A stretch of 64,000 nt of DNA from Prochlorococcus sp. AG-402-P18 (GTDB lineage Bacteria; Cyanobacteriota; Cyanobacteriia; PCC-6307; Cyanobiaceae), in assembly GCA_003216275.1 (NCBI GenBank), contig QCJC01000010.1, forward strand, positions 1 to 64,000, given 5' to 3'. The notes below the pieces were generated by a model. It was not told the DNA's origin. It did not search any database and saw only the letters and a program-made list of their open reading frames with translations. Positions 54,197 through 62,796 of the stretch are shown here, piece by piece. The stretch's first letter is position 1. Each line of letters opens with the position of its first letter. Made by a program: the position numbers and the translations under genes.

Positions 54197-54943
54197 TTAG
54201 CCAAAAAGAATTTGGGTGAGTAAAACATCTACTAAAGAAACGGTTATCAGAGTCATTACTACTGCTCCAGTAGTACTTGATCCTACTTCCTTGGGACCGC
54301 CCCTTGTGGTTAAACCCCATCCACAAGCAATAATTGCGATCAATAAGCCAAACACCAATGCTTTAACAAGCATAAATGGCAAATCAGATGTGATTAGCCA
54401 TTCTCTTACTGAATTCCAAAAGATGCTTGGTGGAATTTGATAAAGAATAGTACTACTTATTTGACCGCTATATAAAGCAACAGTAAAAAAGAATAAGCAT
54501 TGGATAGGTGCCATCAAAACCATTGCACAAATTCTTGGAACAACTAAATATTCCACTGGATCAGTTTGAAGCATTGTAATTGCATCAATTTGCTCTGTAA
54601 CTTTCATAGTCCCTATTTGAGCGGCATAAGCAGTTGCAACTTTGCCAGTTAGAAGAGTTGCAGTAAGTAAAGGAGCTATCTCTCTTGCCATTCCAATTGC
54701 TAAAAGGCCACCAACTTCAGACCCTAAACCTTGTTTACTTAATTCTGCAGCAACTTGAATGTTAAAGACTGTCCCAGCAGCAACACCAGTGATTAAAACT
54801 ATTAAAAAACTTCCAGGCCCCGCTTCCATTAATTGATCGATCAAATCCGATTTGTTTATATGACCTTTAACCGTTGCAGTAATAGCTTGTCCTCCTATCA
54901 AAAGACTTGCACCAAACCTTTTTATCCATCTAGGTGAATTCAT
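54197..54943 (-). CDS. mlaE: MlaE-type ABC transporter permease
   Basis: A 248-residue permease of the lipid-asymmetry (Mla/TGD1) family: FIVLITGVAAGT-like region (VLITGVAAGTVFNIQVAAEL), GMAREIAPLLTATLLTGKVA, IDAITMLQTDPVEYLVVPRI and GLLIAIIACGWGLTTRGGPK. Such permeases work with an ATPase and an MCE substrate-binding protein to move phospholipids or glycolipids between membranes. Neither partner is adjacent, as is common in cyanobacteria. It is followed directly by DUF3119 and DUF3086. Confidence 0.92.
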   Translation of the reverse strand: MNSPRWIKRFGASLLIGGQAITATVKGHINKSDLIDQLMEAGPGSFLIVLITGVAAGTVFNIQVAAELSKQGLGSEVGGLLAIGMAREIAPLLTATLLTGKVATAYAAQIGTMKVTEQIDAITMLQTDPVEYLVVPRICAMVLMAPIQCLFFFTVALYSGQISSTILYQIPPSIFWNSVREWLITSDLPFMLVKALVFGLLIAIIACGWGLTTRGGPKEVGSSTTGAVVMTLITVSLVDVLLTQILFG

Positions 54944-54946
54944 AAA

Positions 54947-56329
54947 TCAAACTTTTATTTGTTGAGCTTTATCTTTATCTTTCCAGTCTCTCATGATTGA
55001 TAGCCCCCAATATACAAGAATGGAGGGTATTAAACCCATGCAAATCCTCACAGTTAGCAATGCCGAGCCAGGCTGAGTAATGTCAAGAATTTCTTGACAT
55101 GCACCTTCTTTGAATCCAGCAAAAGTCAATAGATATCCAAATAGTCCTACGCTTAAGGCAATTCCTAATTTTTGACATAAAACCATCCAAGCTGTATAAA
55201 TTCCTGCTGCTTTTTCTGGATCATGATCGATAGCATCTGGCAATAAAGACCAAGGTATTAAATAAGCAGTTGATGCACCAAATCCAACAAAGAATATAGT
55301 TATAAACAATACTAACATTTTTATAGAGTCTAAGTTAAAACTATTAAGTGAAAAATTATTTGATAATGAAGGTAATATCATAGCAATTAAACATCCACTG
55401 ATCCATATAAAGCCTCCTTTCTTTAAGGCTTTAATTCTTCCAAACTTATTAGAATAAAAGCTCCAAACTTGTAATCCTACAAGAGCACTAATTTGAAAAG
55501 GAATTATAATCCAAAAAGATATACCTCTTGGTACGTTCATGACTTGCTGTAGATATATTAATGAAACTGTTTGCATTAATTGCAAACCACACCAAAGTAG
55601 CAAATACAGATATATGACTTTTATAAATATTTTATTACTTAAAATACGCTTAAATTGATTTTTTATTGGGATTATTTGATTAATTGGTTTTCTCGCAACT
55701 TTCGCAAATGGGGCTAGCCCCCAAGTTGAAAGTAAAGTTATTAGTGTAACAATAGTTCCTGATATTCGACCCATTGTTAGATAACCTTCATCTCCTTTTG
55801 TTAAATATATTGCGCCTACAATTAATCCAGATAAAGAAGCTATTATTGATCCGGTAAATCTTGCAGCATTAAGTCTAGTTCTTACATTTTCATCTTCACT
55901 AAGTTCTGTTGACAATGCACCGTAAGGAAGGTTGACAGATGTATAAGCTGTCATGAACAGAATTGATGTGCAAATGTAGTAAGCAGTTTTTTCTTTGATG
56001 GTGTAATCATTGGGGATCCACCACATTGCGGCCAGGAAAATACCTAAAGGTAGTGATGCTCCAACCATCCAAGGTAATCTTGGCCCCCATTTAGATTGTG
56101 TATGATCACTCATCCAGCCAATTAAAGGATCATTAATTGCATCCCAGAGTTTTATTATCATCAAAATCGAGCTTGCTATCCAAGGGGGTAAGCCAGCTGC
56201 ACAAGTAAAGAAAGGGAAAAGATAAAAGCCAAATTGTGCTGAAGCAAGCCCTGTTCCTGAATCCCCCATCCCATAAGACAACATAAGTCTTATGCGGTTT
56301 TTTCTGATCAGCCTATTGGAATTCGTCAA
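54947..56329 (-). CDS. GPH-family sugar:cation symporter (MFS)
   Basis: A 460-residue, twelve-helix transporter of the glycoside-pentoside-hexuronide type, relatives of MelB. The N-terminal half has LSYGMGDSGTGLASAQFGFY and DAINDPLIGWMSDHTQSKWG with PRLPWMVGA, and the second half has FGASTAYLIPWSLLPDAIDH. The substrate could be a sugar or a related osmolyte; sequence does not settle it. It lies 3 bases from mlaE on the same strand, which may be chance. Confidence 0.85.
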   Translation of the reverse strand: MTNSNRLIRKNRIRLMLSYGMGDSGTGLASAQFGFYLFPFFTCAAGLPPWIASSILMIIKLWDAINDPLIGWMSDHTQSKWGPRLPWMVGASLPLGIFLAAMWWIPNDYTIKEKTAYYICTSILFMTAYTSVNLPYGALSTELSEDENVRTRLNAARFTGSIIASLSGLIVGAIYLTKGDEGYLTMGRISGTIVTLITLLSTWGLAPFAKVARKPINQIIPIKNQFKRILSNKIFIKVIYLYLLLWCGLQLMQTVSLIYLQQVMNVPRGISFWIIIPFQISALVGLQVWSFYSNKFGRIKALKKGGFIWISGCLIAMILPSLSNNFSLNSFNLDSIKMLVLFITIFFVGFGASTAYLIPWSLLPDAIDHDPEKAAGIYTAWMVLCQKLGIALSVGLFGYLLTFAGFKEGACQEILDITQPGSALLTVRICMGLIPSILVYWGLSIMRDWKDKDKAQQIKV

Positions 56330-56416
56330 TCTTTTTCAGAAGAGGGGGCAGAAGGTATTAATGTATGAAGGCTAAATGAGAATAATCCAGTTTTCTGGAT
56401 ATATTATTTTCATAGC

Positions 56417-56487
<71 letters not shown>

Positions 56488-56499
56488 TGACTTTTATTT

Positions 56500-58560
56500 T
56501 CATAGCTTAATTTTTTTCGAATACTCGTTGGCAACCATAAGAACAAGACTGTTACTTTCAATGCGTATATTTGATTGATTATCTAGAGGTTTTTTAGGGA
56601 AATTTTTATTTTTTAATACAGACGTATCAATATATTTTTTCCATGGTGAAATTGGCTTTGGTAATTCAAAAATCATTGCTTCTTTGTAAGCATTAAAGCC
56701 AAGCCAGATTGCTGAACCTTCATTATTTTTGTTTATGCTATATCCAAGAGTATGAGACCAGTCACTCCAGTCAGGCTTATTAACTTTAATACCATGCCAT
56801 TGAATCCAAAAAACTGACGTTTTAGCCTCGCTACTATCTTTGTGAGAATCATAGACAGAATCAGGACTAAAAAACTCTGGAAGTTGTTTTCGAAGAGATA
56901 TGAGCTTGATCACAAATTCTTTTAAGTCTTTATCACAATTTGTAGGATTCCAGGTCATCCAACCAAGTGGATTGTTTTGACACCATGTGTTGTTGTTACC
57001 TCCTTGGCTTCTCCCTACTTCATCTCCCATTAAAAGCATAGGTATTCCAGGAGACAAAAGGAGGGATGAAAGGAGATTCCTTTGTTGTCGTTGCCTTAAA
57101 TTATTTATTTCTTTATTAGTAGTTGGTCCTTCAATACCATAATTAAAACTATTATTGTGATTTTCTCCATCTCTATTGCTTTCCCCATTCGCAAGATTAT
57201 GTTTTTTGTTAAAACTTACTAGATCTTTTAATGTGAATCCATCATGAGAAGTTATGAAATTAATACTAAATAAATTCGCCAGATTATTATCATTATAAAG
57301 TGATTTATTGCCTACTAATCTATCTTTAAGTGGCCATATTGTACTTTTATCACCTTTCCAAAATCTTCTGATATCATCTCTAAAATGTCCATTCCATGTT
57401 CTAAATTTTTTTGCTGGAAAATTTCCTAGTTTATATAAGCCTCCACAGTCCCATGGTTCACTAATTAATTTCACATCACTAAGTTTAGGATCTGCTTCAA
57501 TTTCTTCAAATAGGGGAGGTTCATCTAATGGAATTAGATTTTCGCCTCTGCTCAAAGCAATACCTAGGTCAAAACGAAATCCATCGACTCCTAGTTCTAT
57601 TGCCCAACAGACTAAGGATTCTAAAATTAATTTTCTAACAATTGGACGATTAGCAGCAATGGTATTTCCACATCCACTTACGTCTTGATAATTTCCATCC
57701 TTATCTTGATGGTAGTAAGTTTTGGAACCAAAATTCTTCCAACTTATAACCGGACCATCTTGACTACCTTCTGTTGTGTGATTGTAAACAACATCGATTA
57801 ATACCTCTAGCTTATTATCGTGGCAAACTTCTACAAAATTCCTGAATTGTTTTCGTGCTTCTAATGGATTAGATCCATCTACAAAACCCTGATGAGGTGT
57901 AAACCAATTAATAGGACTATAACCCCAATAGTTTTCGAGACCTACTGGTGCATCAGAAGCATCAAAAGCAAATACAGGTAGTAGTTCAATACTTGTGACA
58001 CCAATGCTTTTTAGATAAGGTATCTTTTCAATTAATCCAATAAAAGTCCCTTTTTTAGAATCGCTAATATTTGAATCCGGATCTTTAGTAAATCCACCAA
58101 CATGTAATTCATAAATAATTGTTTTATTCCATGCATGTTTAGGTCTTGGATGAGATTCAAAATCAAAATTTTGCCTATTAGTTACAACTCCCTTTAAAAA
58201 TTGGCTATAACCTTTAGTAAGGTTACCCTTTTTATTTCTTATATATTTTGACCAGCCTGTAATAGCTCGAGCGCATGGATCTAAAACAAGATAATCATTT
58301 TTATCTTCGTTCTTGTCATTAAAAAATTTATATCCGTATAAAGCACCTTCTGTTATACCCTCCAATTCAACATGCCAATAATCTCCCGATCTGTTTTTTT
58401 GATCTAACAATATTGTCTCTATTGGAGCATCATCATTTTCAGTTTTGAATATAAGTAATTCTACATTTTTTACATTGGGCGCTGCTATGGAGAAATTGAC
58501 ACCATTAGGCGTTACTGAGCTTCCTAGGGGCCATGCTGAACCAACTTTTACTTTTCCCAA
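56500..58560 (-). CDS. glgX: isoamylase-type glycogen debranching enzyme
   Basis: A 686-residue GH13 enzyme that hydrolyses alpha-1,6 branches of glycogen. An N-terminal CBM48-like beta domain precedes the barrel. The barrel contains VLIDVVYNHTTEGSQDGPVI, DGFRFDLGIALSRGENLIPL with the catalytic Asp, LISEPWDCGGLYKLGNFPAK with the catalytic Glu, and NFITSHDGFTLKDLVSFNKK with the transition-state Asp. A C-terminal beta domain follows. The gene is monocistronic; tRNA-Gly lies downstream on the other strand. Confidence 0.93.
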   Translation of the reverse strand: MGKVKVGSAWPLGSSVTPNGVNFSIAAPNVKNVELLIFKTENDDAPIETILLDQKNRSGDYWHVELEGITEGALYGYKFFNDKNEDKNDYLVLDPCARAITGWSKYIRNKKGNLTKGYSQFLKGVVTNRQNFDFESHPRPKHAWNKTIIYELHVGGFTKDPDSNISDSKKGTFIGLIEKIPYLKSIGVTSIELLPVFAFDASDAPVGLENYWGYSPINWFTPHQGFVDGSNPLEARKQFRNFVEVCHDNKLEVLIDVVYNHTTEGSQDGPVISWKNFGSKTYYHQDKDGNYQDVSGCGNTIAANRPIVRKLILESLVCWAIELGVDGFRFDLGIALSRGENLIPLDEPPLFEEIEADPKLSDVKLISEPWDCGGLYKLGNFPAKKFRTWNGHFRDDIRRFWKGDKSTIWPLKDRLVGNKSLYNDNNLANLFSINFITSHDGFTLKDLVSFNKKHNLANGESNRDGENHNNSFNYGIEGPTTNKEINNLRQRQQRNLLSSLLLSPGIPMLLMGDEVGRSQGGNNNTWCQNNPLGWMTWNPTNCDKDLKEFVIKLISLRKQLPEFFSPDSVYDSHKDSSEAKTSVFWIQWHGIKVNKPDWSDWSHTLGYSINKNNEGSAIWLGFNAYKEAMIFELPKPISPWKKYIDTSVLKNKNFPKKPLDNQSNIRIESNSLVLMVANEYSKKIKL

Positions 58561-58857
58561 TTGTGTTTGTCCTTCAAATCAGTAATCAAGGAAGTTATAC
58601 TCCAACTTAGTTGCTTGGCTTGTTTTAACAAGTTATAAAAAACGAAATCCAATTTTAAAAGAAGTGTTTAGTAAGAACTTGAGAATTATTTTAAATGAAT
58701 AGTATATCCTTTTTAAGTGAGAATCTAATTATTTTTTGATTTTGCTTCTTCGCTGAAGTTGCTAGATATTTGATCCATGTGACAATAATAAAATTTTTCC
58801 AAAGTTCTAAAAAATGTTTTTAGAGCAAAAAATTTATAGATTTTAATCGGAACAGAG

Positions 58858-58992
58858 ATGAAAACCGAATGTCTATGGGGTGAGGAAAGTGTGATTTGGC
58901 ATTTATGGATCGCCTTTTTACTGCGATTATTATTTTGTAATACCAATAAATGTCCTGTTCTGCATACCTTTGTTAACTCAGTTGAAATTTAA
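58858..58992 (+). CDS. possible small hypothetical protein
   Basis: A 44-residue frame from an ATG, starting MKTECLWGEESVIWHLWIAF, with a short hydrophobic segment (HLWIAFLLRLLF) and cysteines near both ends. There is no clear ribosome site and no recognised family. It might be a tiny membrane protein or a chance frame in an RNA-like region. Confidence 0.3.
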   Translation: MKTECLWGEESVIWHLWIAFLLRLLFCNTNKCPVLHTFVNSVEI

Positions 58993-59067
58993 TTAAATAT
59001 GTTATTTTTGCTTGAAAAAATAATTAATTTCAAAAGTTAAATCTTTTCTTAGTACTAATTTAGAAAA

Positions 59068-59113
59068 CACATCCTCCAAAAAGCTTGTCAAGACAGGCTT
59101 TTCGGAGGATGTG
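59068..59113. ncRNA. long hairpin, candidate small RNA or terminator-like element
   Basis: Arms of 22 bases (CACATCCTCCAAAAAGCTTGTC and GACAGGCTTTTCGGAGGATGTG) pair around a two-base centre with one A-C mismatch and one T-G pair. A long T run does not follow on the plus strand, so it is not a plain terminator. It could be part of a small RNA, a processing site, or a palindromic repeat. The strand is undecided. Confidence 0.4.
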
Positions 59114-59332
59114 AAAAACTTTTGTTTGATTCAATAGATTAATTAAAAATCTTTGAATGATTTTTGAATCCAAAATAAATGCTCATATTTTTATTAGAAA
59201 GCTCACTGCCACTGGCCCTTTGGGTTGCAGGCAAGTGATTTGCTCCATACGATTAGCAAGATTGAGTTTTTTGGAAACTAATTCCTATATTGGTTTTCTT
59301 CCTCTTACTCCCTGCTACATACAATCTTTCCA

Positions 59333-59608
59333 ATGAACAAAGCAGATTTAGTCAACCTGGTTGCAGCTCGTACAGAGCTAACTAAAACAGATGTCTCTCT
59401 GGTAGTTGATGCCGCCATAGATACAATTATTGATTCAGTAGTGGAGGGTAAGAAAGTCTCCATTCTTGGGTTTGGTTCTTTTGAACCCCGCGATCGTTCT
59501 GCTCGTCAGGGATTAAACCCAAAGACTGGAGAAAAGATAGCAATACCTGCTAAGCGTGTACCTGCCTTTACGGCTGGGAAATTATTTAAGGATCGTGTTC
59601 AGGGTTGA
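59333..59608 (+). CDS. hup: DNA-binding protein HU
   Basis: A nucleoid protein that bends DNA as a dimer. It is 91 residues with the family signature GFGSFEPRDRSARQGLNPKT and GEKIAIPAKRVPAFTAGK. It starts MNKADLVNLVAARTELTKTD. A strong hairpin terminator follows at 59651, so it forms its own transcript. Confidence 0.96.
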   Translation: MNKADLVNLVAARTELTKTDVSLVVDAAIDTIIDSVVEGKKVSILGFGSFEPRDRSARQGLNPKTGEKIAIPAKRVPAFTAGKLFKDRVQG

Positions 59609-59650
59609 TTTTTTTGAAAAGCTAATTTCCTCATTAATCTTTTCTTCCTT

Positions 59651-59685
59651 AAAGGGACTCTTTTAAATTATGAGTCCCTTTTTTG
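59651..59685 (+). terminator. rho-independent terminator after HU
   Basis: AAAGGGACTC (59651-59660) pairs with GAGTCCCTTT (59672-59681) around an 11-base loop, followed by more T residues. It lies 42 bases after the HU stop. Confidence 0.88.
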
Positions 59686-59787
59686 TATTGAGTTGTTTTT
59701 TCTGATAAGGAAAACTCTTTCTTTGTCTAAACTAAAAAAATTCCTTTAAATACAAAAAATTATTAATTGCTGAGTTTGTATGACGTT

Positions 59788-60114
59788 GTGAGTATTTATC
59801 CATTAAAAAAAAATAAATTCATATATAGTTTGTTTATATATATATTTATACCTTTAACTCCCCTTGCAGCATTTGAAAAAAGAGATTATGTGTTAATTGA
59901 TAGGCTAGTAAGGAGTTGTTATAAAAATGCTGAATTATGTAATGCAGCATTACTCAAGATAAATAATTATCAAAAAAATGCAGCAATGAATGAAAAGTTT
60001 TCTTGTCAAACCAGATTACTTGGTTTAGAAGCAAATTTAATCATGGCTAAGAATTCGAATTTAAAGAAAGAGGATGCCAAAAGTATTATTCAAGCTATGA
60101 GGAAATTTTGCTAG
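59788..60114 (+). CDS. small secreted hypothetical protein
   Basis: A 108-residue protein with an N-terminal signal (FIYSLFIYIFIPLTPLAAF) and a mature part with three or four cysteines (VRSCYKNAELC, KFSCQ, MRKFC). These could form disulfides outside the cytoplasm. The start is uncertain: GTG at 59788 gives a clean signal peptide, while TTG at 59767 adds seven residues. Function is unknown. Confidence 0.6.
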   Translation: MSIYPLKKNKFIYSLFIYIFIPLTPLAAFEKRDYVLIDRLVRSCYKNAELCNAALLKINNYQKNAAMNEKFSCQTRLLGLEANLIMAKNSNLKKEDAKSIIQAMRKFC

Positions 60115-60258
60115 AGATCACCGATCAATTGATAATATGATTTTTATTTTTGACAGAGTCAAAAATAAATGTGAAAAACTAGAACAAAGTAGGTTTTATT
60201 TGATTTATATAAGTAAGCTTAGAACAATAAAGGTGAAGAATTTCTTCTAACTAAAAAA

Positions 60259-60534
60259 ATGGGATCCAAAGCTTCTAATTCCAAAAAAACTAAGGATAAG
60301 GCAATTAAAACCGATAAGGTTCTAGGGAATAAATTTAAGAGATCAGACCCAAAAGACCCAGATATATTAGTTAATCTGCCTGCGGGTTTAAAATATAAAG
60401 TTCCCGGTAAACGTCAAAGAGTTATTATAGGTTCAATAGTAATTGGTTTGAATGTTTTATTAGTTATCAGTGTACTTGTTTACTTTTATAGTCCTTCGTT
60501 CCAAGACTTTATTTACAATTTTGGACGTGGCTAG
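60259..60534 (+). CDS. small single-pass membrane protein
   Basis: A 91-residue protein with a long basic soluble N-terminus (KKTKDKAIKTDKVLGNKFKR, then DILVNLPAGLKYKVPGKRQR), one hydrophobic helix (VIIGSIVIGLNVLLVISVLV) and a short aromatic end. A lysine-rich soluble part followed by a membrane anchor suggests binding at the membrane face. No family is assigned. Confidence 0.65.
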   Translation: MGSKASNSKKTKDKAIKTDKVLGNKFKRSDPKDPDILVNLPAGLKYKVPGKRQRVIIGSIVIGLNVLLVISVLVYFYSPSFQDFIYNFGRG

Positions 60535-60701
60535 TTCTTCCAGGCTCTGGATAATTTAATCAAATAAATGTTATGGTTACTTACTAGGAATAGGAAAATA
60601 CTACTATTAAGAGAACAAAGTAAAGTTTGACTAAGAATATTTTCTAGAGTTCTTTTATTGAAGCCAGATATTTTAATCTTTTATTAGAGGCGTTTTAAGC
60701 A

Positions 60702-60863
60702 ATGGGACAAAAGAAAAGCCAAGAACGAAAAACGATAAAGATTCCACAACAACGAAAGACAACTCTTAAATGGGGAACTAATGGTGAGCTTTCATCCATA
60801 GATATGGTTCGTATATTAGATAGTTTGAATGATCAAGATTTAACTGAATGTGAAATACCATAG
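60702..60863 (+). CDS. small hypothetical protein
   Basis: A 53-residue protein starting MGQKKSQERKTIKIPQQRKT with a basic N-terminus and an acidic C-terminus (LDSLNDQDLTECEIP). It has an ATG start and no membrane segment. The balanced composition suggests a real gene. Function is unknown. Confidence 0.55.
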   Translation: MGQKKSQERKTIKIPQQRKTTLKWGTNGELSSIDMVRILDSLNDQDLTECEIP

Positions 60864-60942
60864 GAACACAAACATAAAAAATTATAAATCTTTCTTTTAT
60901 TACCGATTAAAGTTAATATTGTAAATATATATTTTTGATATA

Positions 60943-61188
60943 ATGAAGGTAGCTATTGCATTGATATCCTTAATAGCTCTAATTATCATTCTTGGATATT
61001 TATACTTTCTTAATGGCTATAAATCGGCATTTGAAGCTGACCAGCAATGCCATTATGAAATGAGATTAAAATCTGTTGAATTAGATGGATTAGGTTGTGA
61101 TCATGATCTTGAAACTAATCAATGGCTCCTTTATATGAACTATAACAATGATCAACCTTCTCAAGTAATCAAACGTTATCGCTATTAA
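60943..61188 (+). CDS. membrane-anchored hypothetical protein
   Basis: An 81-residue protein with an N-terminal uncleaved-looking hydrophobic anchor (AIALISLIALIIILGYLYF) and a soluble part with two cysteines (QQCHYEM, LGCDHD). It may be exposed outside the cytoplasm. It overlaps the converging gene at 61185 by four bases. No family is recognised. Confidence 0.6.
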   Translation: MKVAIALISLIALIIILGYLYFLNGYKSAFEADQQCHYEMRLKSVELDGLGCDHDLETNQWLLYMNYNNDQPSQVIKRYRY

Positions 61189-61397
61189 CTTATAAACTTT
61201 TTATTGATTGTTGGAAATATATTTATAGCAGCTACTGATGAGATTATGGCTGTAATTATAAATGTTAAAAATTGTCCTAATGAACCTGGAATATATGTAT
61301 TTTGAAGGAAATAAAAATCAACTAGCGAACCAATTGTTCCCCAAATAATTATCCAAGCTGATACATATGAAATACCGAATAATGTTTTTTTATTCAT
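61185..61397 (-). CDS. small two-pass membrane protein
   Basis: A 70-residue protein with two hydrophobic segments (ISYVSAWIIIWGTIGSLVDF and LGQFLTFIITAIISSVAAIN) and basic ends. It lies downstream of the Hli gene at 61454 on the same strand (56-base gap). Function is unknown. Confidence 0.6.
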   Translation of the reverse strand: MNKKTLFGISYVSAWIIIWGTIGSLVDFYFLQNTYIPGSLGQFLTFIITAIISSVAAINIFPTINKKFIS

Positions 61398-61453
61398 GGT
61401 TTTTAGAGGATTTGGTAAATTAATAAAATAAATATAGGATAATTATTTACATT

Positions 61454-61747
61454 CTAGTTGATTCCAAAAATTTTTTGGGTTGCTGGCTCTCCAGCAAATG
61501 CTAGTTCAGTGAGAATAAGCATTAAGAAACCAATCATTGCGACTCTTGCGTTAACTAATTCTGCATTTTCATTAAAACCAAAAACTTTTTCTACTTCTTC
61601 ACCTCTATTGTTTATCCATTTAGGAGATGAATTTAGGCTTGGACTTTGATCAATCGTTTCAAGATCATTTTTAGGTTCAATTTCTTTCGTATTGTCTAAT
61701 TCTGAATTGACATTTTGATTATTGATCTCTGGATCATTGTCAGACAT
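61454..61747 (-). CDS. hli: high-light-inducible protein, long form
   Basis: A 97-residue protein with a polar acidic N-terminal ~55 residues and one Hli-type membrane helix at about 65-88: NENAELVNARVAMIGFLMLI. The chlorophyll-ligand core E..NARVAMIGF is complete, with alanine in place of the usual glycine. It ends LAFAGEPATQKIFGIN. It belongs to the conserved single-copy class rather than the small TGQIIPG class. Confidence 0.88.
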   Translation of the reverse strand: MSDNDPEINNQNVNSELDNTKEIEPKNDLETIDQSPSLNSSPKWINNRGEEVEKVFGFNENAELVNARVAMIGFLMLILTELAFAGEPATQKIFGIN

Positions 61748-61782
61748 TTGAAGTTAGAACAAATATACAAATAAATTATAAG

Positions 61783-61938
61783 CTATTTCTTTAAGTTTTT
61801 GTTCCAATGTCTCTTTTTTCGAGGTTTCACCATTCGGATAGACTTTTTTGAAAGTGAGTAAGTTTCAGCTTTATATACAAAAAAACCTAAAATTGATAAA
61901 GAAAGAATCAGTGAGAATAATATTATTATAATTTTCAT
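61783..61938 (-). CDS. small membrane-anchored protein
   Basis: A 51-residue protein with an N-terminal hydrophobic segment (IIIILFSLILSLSILGFFVY) and a strongly basic tail (SKKSIRMVKPRKKRHWNKNL). It lies 35 bases upstream of the long Hli gene on the same strand, so it may share its transcript. Function is unknown. Confidence 0.55.
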   Translation of the reverse strand: MKIIIILFSLILSLSILGFFVYKAETYSLSKKSIRMVKPRKKRHWNKNLKK

Positions 61939-62199
61939 ACTTAGATTTTATTTTAAAAATTACTTTAGCAATTTATATGATTAATTTATTAAAAAAAATC
62001 CGGTTTTTTATATGGCTAAAAAAAAAGATTTTGTTTCTTATTAAGTTTTGTTTGACTATTAATTTATCGCTTGTTTTCTGTTCACTTCCTTGCTAAAAAA
62101 AACGTTGTGTGTTTTTGCATTAGTTTCCTTGTATCTAGTTTTTCTTGGCCTTCGAGAACTAATAAAAGAACTTACTGTTACATTTAAAAGGAAGCTTGG

Positions 62200-62658
62200 T
62201 TGAGAACTATGGTTTTAAATCTTACTTGGCTAGTACCTGGCCTTCCATTAATTGCATCCATTTTTATAGCAGTGCTTTTGCTTAGTTTTAGCAAAACCAT
62301 GAATAGGCTTACCAAGCCAGTGTCATATTTTATTATTATTAGCCTTATATTTTCTGAAATAATTGATTTTATTTTATTAAAAAATAATATTTCAGGTGAT
62401 GATTTTCTTTTAGGAAGCAATTTTCAATTAGTAGTAGATAGATCTTCGTTATTTTTTTCAGGACTACTTGGGTTAGTCTTCTTATTGATCATGTTTTATT
62501 CAGTTACTAAGTTACAAAGAAGAAATGGTTATGTTAGATACTTCATCTTTCTGGGCTTCTTAAGTGGTTTTGTTTATCTGTTCTCTTTTAGTGGTAATCT
62601 ATTTCATAATTTTTATGATCCTTTGATATCGTTATTAGATAAAAGAGGGATTTCTTAG
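62200..62658 (+). CDS. stand-alone NdhF N-terminus-like membrane protein
   Basis: A 152-residue membrane protein with about four hydrophobic segments. It resembles only the first part of NdhF/NuoL: LTWLVPGLPLIASIFIAVLL, then NRLTKPVSYF, a polar loop with FQLVVDRSSLFFSGLLGLVF, and QRRNGYVRYFIFLGFLSGFV. Full NdhF is about 600 residues or more, so the antiporter core is missing here. TTG at 62200 has AAGGA seven bases before it; the ATG at 62209 is the alternative. Whether this is a truncated relic or a real subunit is open. Confidence 0.7.
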   Translation: MRTMVLNLTWLVPGLPLIASIFIAVLLLSFSKTMNRLTKPVSYFIIISLIFSEIIDFILLKNNISGDDFLLGSNFQLVVDRSSLFFSGLLGLVFLLIMFYSVTKLQRRNGYVRYFIFLGFLSGFVYLFSFSGNLFHNFYDPLISLLDKRGIS

Positions 62659-62796
62659 TAGAGAAATTATTTAATAAGGCAAATAGTTAGAGCAAAAATA
62701 ATTTAGTTTGGAATGATTTATGATTTAAGTATCTGTTGTCAGAATATCTGAGTTGTAATAAGCTGAAAATAATTTACAGGATTTAAGGTTTTTACT

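Larger units (their letters stand above)
58561..59332. other. 772-base stretch with strong RNA-like structures
   Basis: This gap between glgX and HU has no well-supported protein gene. It contains a possible 44-residue frame (58858-58992), a 22-pair hairpin (59068-59113) and a second, imperfect hairpin (59203-59238). A minus-strand frame at 58725-58946 looks accidental. One or more small RNAs may be encoded here. Confidence 0.5.

Noticed and set aside
54192-54326. Longer start for the DUF3119 gene
   Set aside because: It would overlap the end of mlaE by about 130 bases in another frame; the ATG at 54191 fits spacing and family length.
58725-58946. Minus-strand frame of 73 codons
   Set aside because: It has a biased basic composition, no start signal, and lies in a structured noncoding region.
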